Assembly: GCA_030037575.1 (NCBI GenBank)
Contig: JASHRB010000600.1
Location: forward strand, 1 to 5,597
Direction of reading: 5' to 3'
Source: Candidatus Sulfotelmatobacter sp.
GTDB lineage: Bacteria; Acidobacteriota; Terriglobia; Terriglobales; Acidobacteriaceae
Length of the DNA stretch: 5,597 bases
In this document: positions 1-5,565 of the stretch, one piece after another
Layout: each line of letters opens with the position of its first letter
Position numbering within the stretch: the first letter of the stretch is position 1
Translations under genes and position numbers: made by a program
The notes under the pieces: generated by a model
The model's database searches: none
Seen by the model: the letters and a program-made list of their open reading frames with translations, nothing else
Told to the model about the DNA's origin: nothing

Positions 1-750
1 CCAGGCTCCTTGCTTCACTTCTTTCCGGCGGCTGAACCAGCGGACTTGCGCGCGCGCTCCCTGCCCCATCTTTGCGCAGGCGGGGTCGTCCTCATTCAGC
101 ACCGCAAAATCATCGCCTCGTTGATTTTCAAAGATGCGCGCCTTTGCCTGGGCATAAACCTCAAATGTTTTATGCCGGTCGAGATGATCGGGAGTGACGT
201 TCAAGACCACCGCAATTTTCGGACGGAATGTCTGGATGGTCTCGAGCTGGAAGCTGGAAACCTCGAGCACGATCGCGGTTTCCGGTTTCGCTCGGTCCGC
301 CAGCGAAATGGCGGGCGTGCCGATGTTGCCGCCGACGAGCGCGGGCAATCCTCCCTGGGCCAATATTTCTCCGGCGAGCGTGGTGGTTGTCGTTTTTCCG
401 TTGGAGCCTGTAATCGCCACAATCGGTCCGGGCAGAAACTGCGATGCCAGTTCGATCTCCCCGATCACTGCTTCGCCCAGCGATCGTGCCTGGCGCAGCA
501 GAGGAGCATCCACCGGAACCCCCGGGCTCACCACGATCAGGTCCTGCTCGCGAAAGGTGCGTTCGCCATGGCCCCCGGTTTCGACGGTGATGCCATGATC
601 GAGTAGAGCCGGAATTTCGTTGCGCAGCTCGTCGCCGCTTTTCGTGTCCGACACCGTCACTCGCGCCCCGCGCTTCTTCAAGAATAAAGCCGAGGCCACG
701 CCCGACTTCCCGAGGCCGACGACCAGCACGCGTTTATTCGAAAGCTCCAT
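1..750 (-). CDS. murD: MurD, UDP-N-acetylmuramoyl-L-alanine--D-glutamate ligase (3' end cut off by the window)
   Basis: Cytoplasmic ATP-dependent ligase that adds D-glutamate to UDP-MurNAc-L-Ala. I translated the minus strand from ATG at 750 and found 250 codons open to base 1 with no stop, so about the last 190-200 residues lie outside (the E. coli protein has 438). Visible motifs: an N-terminal Rossmann-like glycine loop (GLGKSG, residues 12-17); the Mur-ligase ATP loop ITGSNGKTTTT (113-123, Lys119); GGNIG (140-144); EVSSFQLE (163-170); NVTPDHLDRH (184-193, His189); and Lys203 in YAQAKARIF, the position of the carbamylated lysine. The N-terminal domain and most of the central ATPase domain are therefore intact, and the C-terminal domain is missing. 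The start fits the family, with a run of seven G about nine bases upstream (760-766) serving as ribosome binding site. It lies 91 bases after mraY in the standard dcw order. Confidence 0.96.
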   Translation of the reverse strand, partial: MELSNKRVLVVGLGKSGVASALFLKKRGARVTVSDTKSGDELRNEIPALLDHGITVETGGHGERTFREQDLIVVSPGVPVDAPLLRQARSLGEAVIGEIELASQFLPGPIVAITGSNGKTTTTTLAGEILAQGGLPALVGGNIGTPAISLADRAKPETAIVLEVSSFQLETIQTFRPKIAVVLNVTPDHLDRHKTFEVYAQAKARIFENQRGDDFAVLNEDDPACAKMGQGARAQVRWFSRRKEVKQGAW

Positions 751-754
751 CCGA

Positions 755-835
755 TCAATCCCCCCCAGAGAAACAGAGTGCGGGAGAAGAACAATTCTAT
801 TTATTTCTCTGCGCCTCTGTGATTCTGCGGTGAAA
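755..835. repeat. Degenerate CAGAG-type inverted repeats in the mraY-murD gap
   Basis: The 91-base gap contains CAGAGAAA at 766-773 and its perfect reverse complement TTTCTCTG at 804-811, 30 bases apart. The right arm continues to 835 as an imperfect series of CTCTG/TTCTG units (TCTCTG, CCTCTG, ATTCTG). From memory, such CACAGAG/CTCTGTG elements occur as dispersed intergenic repeats in several environmental bacterial phyla. I infer, but cannot show, that this is a decayed copy. The left edge (760-766) doubles as the G-run ribosome binding site of murD on the minus strand. No T-run follows the stem on the minus strand, so an intrinsic terminator is not indicated. Confidence 0.5.
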
Positions 836-841
836 GGCGTT

Positions 842-1975
842 TTACCTCAGCTTCAACGTCGTCAGCGCGAACAGGGCGAACACCAGCGACGCGATCCAGA
901 AGCGCACGATGATCTTCGACTCCGACCACCCCATTAATTCGAAATGATGATGAATCGGCGCCATTTTGAAAATTCTTTTCTTGCGCAGCTTGTACGATCC
1001 CACTTGCAGAATTACGGACAGCGCCTCGATCACAAAAACTCCGCCGATAAAGGGGAGCAGCAATTCCTGCTTGATGATTACGGCAACGGTTCCAATCGCA
1101 CCGCCGAGCGCCAGCGAGCCCACATCGCCCATAAAAACCTCCGCGGGATGCGCGTTGTACCACAAGAATCCAATGGACGATCCCACCATGGCTCCGCAGA
1201 AAATCGTCAACTCGCCCACCTGCGGCATCTTTGGGATTTCCAAATAGGTGGCAAAAGTTGCGTGGCCACTCACGTAGGTGAGCACGGTCAGCGCCCCCGC
1301 CGCGATTACCGTGCAGCCGATCGCCAGGCCGTCAAGACCATCCGTGAGATTCACGGCGTTACTCGAGCCAACAATGACCAGCACCACAAACGCGACAAAA
1401 GGCAAAAATGCCAGGGGCCATAGATGAGGAAAGCGCTCCAAACTTTGCACCACCAGGTCGGGATGAAACTGTTTGAAAAATGGCACAATCACCCGGGTCG
1501 AATACATTCCGTAGGTCTGCATGGCGATGAGCATCACCGCGATCACGATGCTGGTGGAGATTTGCAACCCCAGCTTCGCTCTCCCGGTCAGGCCGAGGTT
1601 TCTGCGGTGCGCGACTTTGGTGTAATCATCGGTGAATCCAATGGCCGCGAAAGCGCAGGTGGCAAACACGGCGATCCATACGAACCGATTGTTCAAATCG
1701 GCCCATAGCAGCGTGGGCACAACGATGGCAATCGCGATGAGCAAGCCGCCCATGGTCGGTGTTCCCGCTTTTTTCTGATGTTCCTTGGGACCTTCTTCGC
1801 GGATGAACTGACCAATCTGAAATTCGCGCAGGCGGCCAATCACCAGCGGCCCTACGATAAGCGCGGTAAACAGCGCGGTCAGGCTGGCAAACGCCGTGCG
1901 AAAGGTGAGATAGCGGAAGATGCGGAACGGCGGAACAAAATGCTGCAGCTTCAAGAACAACAGCCAGTAGAGCAA
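842..1975 (-). CDS. mraY: MraY, phospho-N-acetylmuramoyl-pentapeptide transferase
   Basis: Integral membrane enzyme that transfers phospho-MurNAc-pentapeptide from UDP to undecaprenyl phosphate, giving lipid I and UMP. The product has 377 residues (E. coli 360). Signature residues: the Asp pair at 116-117 in GFTDDY; NAVNLTDGLDGLA (206-218) with Asp212 and Asp215; FMGDVGSLALGG (281-292) with the catalytic-site Asp284; and the HHH triplet at 342-344 in APIHHHFE. PTMGG (73-77) is the conserved cytoplasmic segment near the N-terminus. About ten hydrophobic helices can be picked out, near residues 27-47, 77-91, 98-114, 137-155, 186-204, 214-236, 254-272, 280-300, 304-326 and 357-375. The start is TTG at 1975: a TGA lies directly before it in frame, GGAGG lies four bases upstream, and the protein begins MLYWL, like other MraY N-termini. 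The gene sits 77 bases after murF, within the Mur ligase operon. The sequence looks acidobacterial. Confidence 0.97.
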   Translation of the reverse strand: MLYWLLFLKLQHFVPPFRIFRYLTFRTAFASLTALFTALIVGPLVIGRLREFQIGQFIREEGPKEHQKKAGTPTMGGLLIAIAIVVPTLLWADLNNRFVWIAVFATCAFAAIGFTDDYTKVAHRRNLGLTGRAKLGLQISTSIVIAVMLIAMQTYGMYSTRVIVPFFKQFHPDLVVQSLERFPHLWPLAFLPFVAFVVLVIVGSSNAVNLTDGLDGLAIGCTVIAAGALTVLTYVSGHATFATYLEIPKMPQVGELTIFCGAMVGSSIGFLWYNAHPAEVFMGDVGSLALGGAIGTVAVIIKQELLLPFIGGVFVIEALSVILQVGSYKLRKKRIFKMAPIHHHFELMGWSESKIIVRFWIASLVFALFALTTLKLR

Positions 1976-1987
1976 TCAGCCTCCGTC
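1975..1987 (-). promoter_or_regulatory. Ribosome binding site and TTG start of mraY
   Basis: On the minus strand GGACGGAGG is followed by CTGA and then TTG. The GGAGG core (1980-1984) leaves only four bases to the start, which is short. The codon immediately before TTG is TGA, so no longer in-frame protein is possible, and there is no ATG or GTG at the expected N-terminus. The TTG assignment therefore rests on the frame boundary plus homology. Confidence 0.7.
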
Positions 1988-2018
1988 CCACTCGAAAACG
2001 TTCTACAAAATCTCGGTT

Positions 2019-2044
2019 TCAAATCCCCCACAGAGACAGGAGTG
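2019..2044. repeat. Second CAGAG-type element in the murF-mraY gap
   Basis: On the plus strand this segment reads TCAAATCCCCC then ACAGAGACAGGAGTG. It aligns, with single-base gaps, to 755-780 in the mraY-murD gap (TCAA-TCCCCC..CAGAGA..CAG.AGTG). Both copies have the same orientation relative to the genes and sit in the only two real gaps of the operon. This suggests two diverged copies of one intergenic element, although a run of C plus a purine-rich string can also match by chance. Confidence 0.4.
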
Positions 2045-2054
2045 TTGAACACTC
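2040..2054. repeat. 15-base palindrome overlapping the murF stop codon
   Basis: GAGTGTT and AACACTC (2040-2046 and 2048-2054) are perfect reverse complements around a single central base. In RNA this would form about six pairs with a three-base loop. Two of the three murF stop-codon bases lie in the stem. No run of U follows, so termination is unlikely. A minor role in mRNA processing or stability is possible, as is chance. Confidence 0.4.
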
Positions 2055-3423
2055 AGTCGCGGCGTGCCTTCCAGGTTTCCAATGCCTTCTCCAGTTTGAC
2101 CCCGCGTGATGCCTTTAGCAGAACCAGGTCTCCATCGCGCGTCTGCCGAGCCAACCATTCGCCGGCTTCTTCGGGAGTGGCGACAAACTCGCTTCGCATT
2201 CCCGCTTGGCTGGCCGCGTTGACGGTTGCCTGCGCCAGACCGCGCACTCCGAGCAGCAGATCGATTTTCTTTTGGGCAATGTACCAGCCCGCTTGATCAT
2301 GCATCTGTTCCGCAGACCGACCAAGCTCGAGCATTTCTCCGGCAACGACAATGCGCCGCTTCGCCGGCATCGCGGCCAGCGCATCGACCATACCCTCGAG
2401 CGCCTTTGGATTGGAATTGTAGCAATCGTCGATCACGGTGATGTTGTCGATCCTGAGAACCTGGCCGCGTTTGTCGGCAGGCGCTAATGAAGCTAAGGCC
2501 GATACTGCGTCGACCGGCGAGACACCACGCTGTGCTGCGACCGCCACGGCCGCCAAAGCATTCAGCACATTGTGCTCGCCGATGAGAGAGAGCTGCGTAT
2601 GTGCGCGCAGGCTGCCGATCACCACGTCGAACTCCATGCCTGCGGCGCCCTTTGAGCGCACACACTCGGCGCGCACATCGGCGCTGGCCTTCGTTCCATA
2701 CAGCACAGTCTTTCCCTTGAAGCCGCGGCCAAACTGCGAAACATATTTGTCGTCGGCGTTCAGAATCGCCGTTCCATTGGCGGGAAGCGATTCGACCAGT
2801 TCATATTTCGCGCGAGCAATACCCGCCAGAGAGTCAAAGAACTCAAGGTGTACCGGGGTGACGTTGGTCACTACGCCAAGCTCCGGCTGGGCAATTTTCG
2901 CCAAGGCGCGAATTTCGCCGGCGTGCGACATTCCCATCTCAATTACGGCAACGTCGAATTCCGGTTCGAGTTTGAGGAGCATCAGGGGCAAGCCAAAGTG
3001 ATTGTTGAAATTCCCTTCGGACTTCCACACGCGGAACCGGGCGCTCAAAACATGAGCGGTCGCTTCTTTCGTGGTTGTCTTCCCCGCGGATCCGGTTACC
3101 GCCACCAGCGGCTTGCCCCACAGCTGGCGTACGGCCGTTGCCAAAGTCTGTAAGGCAAGCAACGTGTCTCCAACGGCGAGCAGCCTGGCTTTGCTGGAGT
3201 AACGGTTTAACCGATGGCTCTCGACCACGGCCGCGACCGCGCCCTTGGCAAGAGCCTGGGCAACGAAATCGTGCCCATCCAGGCGCTCGCCTTTGACCGC
3301 GAAGAAAAGCTCGCCGGGACGAATCGTCCGCGAGTCGATCGAGTATGCCTCGGCCACCTCTTGCGCTGAAAATTCGCCGGTGGCGGAGATAAACTTGGCA
3401 ATCTTGCCAAGCGGGAGCTTCAT
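2053..3423 (-). CDS. murF: MurF, UDP-N-acetylmuramoyl-tripeptide--D-alanyl-D-alanine ligase
   Basis: Cytoplasmic ATP-dependent ligase that joins D-Ala-D-Ala to UDP-MurNAc-tripeptide and so completes the pentapeptide used by MraY. The product has 456 residues (E. coli 452), a full-length three-domain Mur ligase. Motifs: DSR at 30-32 in the N-terminal substrate-binding domain; the ATP loop VTGSAGKTTTKE (109-120, Lys115), where SAGK is typical of MurF rather than MurD/E; EGNFNNHFGLP (136-146); EMGMSHAGEI (162-171); NVTPVHLE (187-194, His192); Lys206 in GIARAKYELVE, the probable carbamylated lysine; GEHNVLNALAA (282-292); DDCYNSNP (332-339); and KASRGVKLE (437-445) near the C-terminus. The ATG at 3423 overlaps the murE stop as ATGA, with GGAG seven bases upstream (3431-3434), so translation is probably coupled to murE. 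Stop TGA at 2053-2055. Confidence 0.97.
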   Translation of the reverse strand: MKLPLGKIAKFISATGEFSAQEVAEAYSIDSRTIRPGELFFAVKGERLDGHDFVAQALAKGAVAAVVESHRLNRYSSKARLLAVGDTLLALQTLATAVRQLWGKPLVAVTGSAGKTTTKEATAHVLSARFRVWKSEGNFNNHFGLPLMLLKLEPEFDVAVIEMGMSHAGEIRALAKIAQPELGVVTNVTPVHLEFFDSLAGIARAKYELVESLPANGTAILNADDKYVSQFGRGFKGKTVLYGTKASADVRAECVRSKGAAGMEFDVVIGSLRAHTQLSLIGEHNVLNALAAVAVAAQRGVSPVDAVSALASLAPADKRGQVLRIDNITVIDDCYNSNPKALEGMVDALAAMPAKRRIVVAGEMLELGRSAEQMHDQAGWYIAQKKIDLLLGVRGLAQATVNAASQAGMRSEFVATPEEAGEWLARQTRDGDLVLLKASRGVKLEKALETWKARRD

Positions 3424-3434
3424 CGCGCCGCTCC
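3420..3434 (-). promoter_or_regulatory. ATGA stop-start overlap murE/murF with upstream GGAG
   Basis: On the minus strand the murF ATG (3421-3423) shares bases with the murE TGA (3420-3422), and GGAG at 3431-3434 lies seven bases before the ATG, inside the murE coding sequence. This is the usual layout for coupled translation by terminating ribosomes and supports murE and murF being on one transcript. Confidence 0.8.
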
Positions 3435-4937
3435 GGCCGAAACCGATCCGCAGGCAAATCCAGCGGCGCGCAACCCTTCCCGCGCGACTTCTAAATCGTC
3501 GAATGGAATCGCGCCCGCGCGCGTGACCTGCACTTTTTCGTGTCCTTTACCCGCCAACAACACAATATCTCCCGGGCGAGCTTCTGCGATGGCCTGTGCG
3601 ATGGCTTTACGCCGATCCGCTTCAACGGTGTATTTCACCCTCGTTTTCTGCAAGCCCACCAGCGCATCATTAATGATTGCCACCGGATCTTCGCTGCGGG
3701 GATTGTCCGAAGTGAGCACCACAAAATCGCTGCCGCGCCCAGCCGCTTCGCCCATCAGCGGACGTTTCTTTCGGTCTCGATCGCCGCCGCAGCCAAACAC
3801 CGTCAGCACCCGTCCCCGACTTCCGGCGGTTAATACCAGCTCGCGCGCCAATGCAGTCAGGTTGCGCAAGGCGTCGTCGGTGTGCGCGTAGTCGACCACA
3901 ACCGTGAAAGGCTGCCCGCAATCGACGCGCTCGAACCTTCCCGGCACCGATTTCAGCTCCTCGACTCCGGCCGCGATCTGCTCTGCCGAGCACCTTCGTG
4001 CGTAGGCCGCAGCGGCCGCGGCCAGAATGTTGTAGACGTTGACGCGGCCGATGAGCGCGGAGAAAACCGGAATCTTGGCTTCCGGAGTAAGCAGATCGAA
4101 GCGAGTTCCGCGAGTTGTAATCTCCACTTTCTCCGGGCGCAGATCTCCTTGCTCCCAGCCGTAGTTCAAAACCACCGAACTGTGCCTGCGGCTGAAGTCG
4201 GCGAGCCTTGCGCCCGCCTCATCATCTATATTCGTAATTACAACTCGCGGCGCGTCGGTTCCGCAACCTTCAAACAACCTGCGTTTCGCGGCAAAATAAT
4301 CTTCCATCGTGTTGTGATAGTCGAGGTGATCGCGTGTGAGATTGGTGAACAAAGCGACGTCGAAGGGGATGGCGAACACGCGCTCCTGCGCAAGCGCGTG
4401 TGAGGAAACCTCCATCACCGCCTCGGTTGCACCCTGGGCGACAGCCTCGTGAAAAATTCGATTCAAATCGAGCGCCTCGGGCGTGGTATGGGGCGCGGAC
4501 AGAACCTTTCCCGCTACGTGATACTCGATGGTGCCGATCAGCGCGCTGGTTCGCCCCGCTGCATTCAAAATCGCTTCCAGCAGAAATGCGGTTGTGCTCT
4601 TGCCGTTTGTTCCGGTGATTCCGGTGAGGGCAATTCGGTCGGCCGGCCGTTGGTAAAAGTTGGCGCTCACCCGTGCCAGAGCGCGGCGGCCGTGTTGCAC
4701 CACCGCCCAGCCAATTCCGGGTCTTGGCCGTTCGCTAGCCGCATCGGTAACAACGGCAACCGCCCCGGCTTTGATCGCTTGATCGATGAAGCGATTCCCG
4801 TTACTGGTCTCGCCGCGCATGGCAACGAAAAGGCAACCAGGTTTGACACGGCGGGAGTCGTATTCGATAGAACTCACGCCCGGATCCCCGCTTTGCGCGA
4901 GAACCTCCGCTCCATCCAGTAACTGTCGGAAGGTCAT
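3420..4937 (-). CDS. murE: MurE, UDP-N-acetylmuramoyl-L-alanyl-D-glutamate--2,6-diaminopimelate ligase
   Basis: Cytoplasmic ATP-dependent ligase that adds the third amino acid of the stem peptide to UDP-MurNAc-L-Ala-D-Glu. From ATG at 4937 the product has 505 residues (E. coli 495). Motifs: YDSRRV (26-31); the ATP loop GITGTNGKSTT (106-116, Lys113); HTTPEALDL (150-158); EVSSHAL (176-182); TRDHLDYH (201-208, His204); Lys218 in YFAAKRRLF, the probable carbamylated lysine; PGRFER (332-337); DYAHTDDAL (349-357), where most relatives have Pro in place of the first Asp after Thr; FGCGGDRD (381-388); DNPR (411-414); and GKGHE (463-467). DNPR is the known determinant for meso-diaminopimelate rather than lysine. 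An in-frame ATG at 5009 would add 24 residues that do not resemble MurE and would start inside a potential hairpin, so 4937 is preferred. No Shine-Dalgarno sequence precedes 4937, but a TATAAT does. murE is the first gene of the minus-strand cluster here. Confidence 0.95.
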   Translation of the reverse strand: MTFRQLLDGAEVLAQSGDPGVSSIEYDSRRVKPGCLFVAMRGETSNGNRFIDQAIKAGAVAVVTDAASERPRPGIGWAVVQHGRRALARVSANFYQRPADRIALTGITGTNGKSTTAFLLEAILNAAGRTSALIGTIEYHVAGKVLSAPHTTPEALDLNRIFHEAVAQGATEAVMEVSSHALAQERVFAIPFDVALFTNLTRDHLDYHNTMEDYFAAKRRLFEGCGTDAPRVVITNIDDEAGARLADFSRRHSSVVLNYGWEQGDLRPEKVEITTRGTRFDLLTPEAKIPVFSALIGRVNVYNILAAAAAAYARRCSAEQIAAGVEELKSVPGRFERVDCGQPFTVVVDYAHTDDALRNLTALARELVLTAGSRGRVLTVFGCGGDRDRKKRPLMGEAAGRGSDFVVLTSDNPRSEDPVAIINDALVGLQKTRVKYTVEADRRKAIAQAIAEARPGDIVLLAGKGHEKVQVTRAGAIPFDDLEVAREGLRAAGFACGSVSAGAAR

Positions 4938-4944
4938 TGCCCAG

Positions 4945-4950
4945 ATTATA
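4945..4950 (-). promoter_or_regulatory. Candidate -10 box (TATAAT) for the murE-murF-mraY-murD transcript
   Basis: The minus strand has a perfect TATAAT followed by CTGGGCA and then the murE ATG. Transcription normally begins about seven bases past the -10 box, which would put the first base at or next to the A of the ATG, giving a leaderless mRNA. This fits the absence of any purine-rich ribosome binding site. No good -35 match lies 16-18 bases upstream (CGGCAA or CCGGCA), but a T-rich tract (AATTTTTTCTTCC) fills the spacer. The call rests on the hexamer and its position only. Confidence 0.5.
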
Positions 4951-4990
4951 GGGTAGGAAGAAAAAATTGCCGGTTGCTCGCGATCAACTT

Positions 4991-5043
4991 CCCCGCGGGA
5001 GCCAGCCATTTGGCTCGGGGACCCTCCGCTTGGGCCTCGGAGG
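4991..5043. repeat. GC-rich hairpins in the murE / small-gene divergent region
   Basis: GAGCCA (4999-5004) and TGGCTC (5011-5016) are perfect arms around a six-base loop, and CCCC (4991-4994) with GGGG (5017-5020) could extend the stem past a four-base bulge. Immediately to the right, CCTCCG (5023-5028) pairs with CGGAGG (5038-5043) across nine bases. The stems lie in the 206-base region between the divergent starts at 4937 and 5144 and cover the rejected upstream murE start at 5009. They could be regulator sites or RNA structure; no T-run suggests termination. I see nothing else in this gap beyond the candidate promoters. Confidence 0.4.
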
Positions 5044-5123
5044 TTCGCAAACTGGAGGGCTTCGCAGCGATGAGAGGCAAAAAATTAAGTGCGGTTACCA
5101 ACGGCACGTGCCTGGCTCTGCCT

Positions 5124-5137
5124 GGGAGGGTTAGATT
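5124..5137 (+). promoter_or_regulatory. Possible start signals for the 60-residue gene (weak)
   Basis: Two alternatives precede the ATG at 5144. GGGAGGG (5124-5130) resembles a ribosome binding site, but its GGAGG core lies 14 bases from the start, which is too far for a typical one. TAGATT (5132-5137) matches four of six bases of a -10 box and ends six bases before the ATG, which would give a leaderless message like the one proposed for murE. Neither is convincing alone. Confidence 0.25.
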
Positions 5138-5143
5138 GTCTCC

Positions 5144-5326
5144 ATGTCCACGGGAACAGGCTACGCGAGATACCGCTGCGGGCAGTGCGAAAAAAGCGAA
5201 GATCAATGCGAGTGCGAGAGATTCTGCTGCCTCTGCCAGTCGCAGCTCGACGTTCGCATCTGCGAAGACGGCCTCATGTACTGCGAACCCTGTCGCAACG
5301 CCTGCGACTACAAAACCTCCGACTAA
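5144..5326 (+). CDS. Small cysteine-rich protein, probable zinc-binding (unrecognised family)
   Basis: A 60-residue acidic protein with 11 cysteines, divergent from murE. I do not recognise a named family. The cysteines fall in two groups: C12-x2-C15-x6-C22-x-C24, and C28(C29)-x2-C31 ... C40 ... C47-x2-C50-x3-C54. The second CxxC pair separated by about 15 residues is the spacing of a zinc ribbon or treble-clef knuckle, so one or two structural zinc sites are likely; metal or redox roles cannot be excluded. There is no signal peptide or membrane segment, so it should be cytoplasmic. Evidence that it is real: about three quarters of third codon positions are G or C, ten of the eleven Cys codons are TGC, and the cysteine spacing is ordered. 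The start is bounded by an in-frame TAG at 5132-5134, which makes ATG 5144 the only reasonable choice. A GC hairpin follows the TAA directly. The function is unknown, and its position beside the murE promoter does not by itself link it to cell-wall synthesis. Confidence 0.72.
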   Translation: MSTGTGYARYRCGQCEKSEDQCECERFCCLCQSQLDVRICEDGLMYCEPCRNACDYKTSD

Positions 5327-5342
5327 GCCGGGCCCACCCGGC
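5327..5342 (+). terminator. GC hairpin immediately after the small cysteine-rich gene (possible terminator)
   Basis: GCCGGG (5327-5332), loop CCCA, and CCCGGC (5337-5342) form a perfect six-pair, all-GC stem that begins at the first base after the TAA at 5324-5326. The position suits an end-of-gene terminator, but the following bases (GGGGCGGAAGG) contain no T-run, so it is not a standard intrinsic terminator. It may act as a 3' stabilising structure instead. Confidence 0.4.
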
Positions 5343-5374
5343 GGGGCGGAAGGATTGGTGATTGAGCCGTTGCT

Positions 5375-5390
5375 GAGCGCACCTGCGCTC
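5375..5390. repeat. Perfect inverted repeat GAGCGCA-CC-TGCGCTC
   Basis: Seven-base arms at 5375-5381 and 5384-5390 are exact reverse complements around two bases. In RNA about six pairs with a four-base loop would form. It lies 48 bases past the small gene and is followed by GGGGTGAG rather than a T-run. It may be a palindromic intergenic repeat unit or a protein-binding site. Confidence 0.45.
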
Positions 5391-5545
5391 GGGGTGAGTT
5401 CTAAGATCGATTATGGCTGCGCTCGTCAGCCAGACGCTGGCGAAGTTGTTCCCTCCCCGGTTGCGCGAGCTGGCGACAAGCTTCTGAGTTCACCAGCGGG
5501 GGCGGGTGCAACTTCACACTCTCGGGGGTGAGGGCGCTCCCACAG

Positions 5546-5565
5546 TCCGGATGCCTCCGGATGCG
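5546..5565. repeat. Two tandem copies of a 10-base unit, TCCGGATGC(C/G)
   Basis: TCCGGATGCC (5546-5555) is followed directly by TCCGGATGCG (5556-5565), differing only in the last base. Each unit contains the six-base palindrome TCCGGA. Two copies are too few to assign a function. Confidence 0.5.

Noticed and set aside
10..606. Long plus-strand open frames opposite murD
   Set aside because: They are antisense to MurD, whose motifs are all present in order on the minus strand; open antisense frames are expected in GC-rich coding DNA.
804..835. Intrinsic terminator after mraY
   Set aside because: The inverted repeat has a 30-base loop and no T-run on the minus strand, and murD follows in the same orientation in the standard operon order.
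4938..5009. 24-residue N-terminal extension of MurE from ATG 5009
   Set aside because: The extra residues do not resemble MurE, the ATG sits beside the loop of a possible hairpin, the nearest GGAGG is about 12 bases away, and the TATAAT promoter would lie inside the coding region.
4974..5531. 185-codon plus-strand open frame across the right end
   Set aside because: Ala/Ser/Pro-rich low-complexity translation with no recognisable motif. It overlaps the better-supported cysteine-rich gene in another frame and crosses several hairpins.
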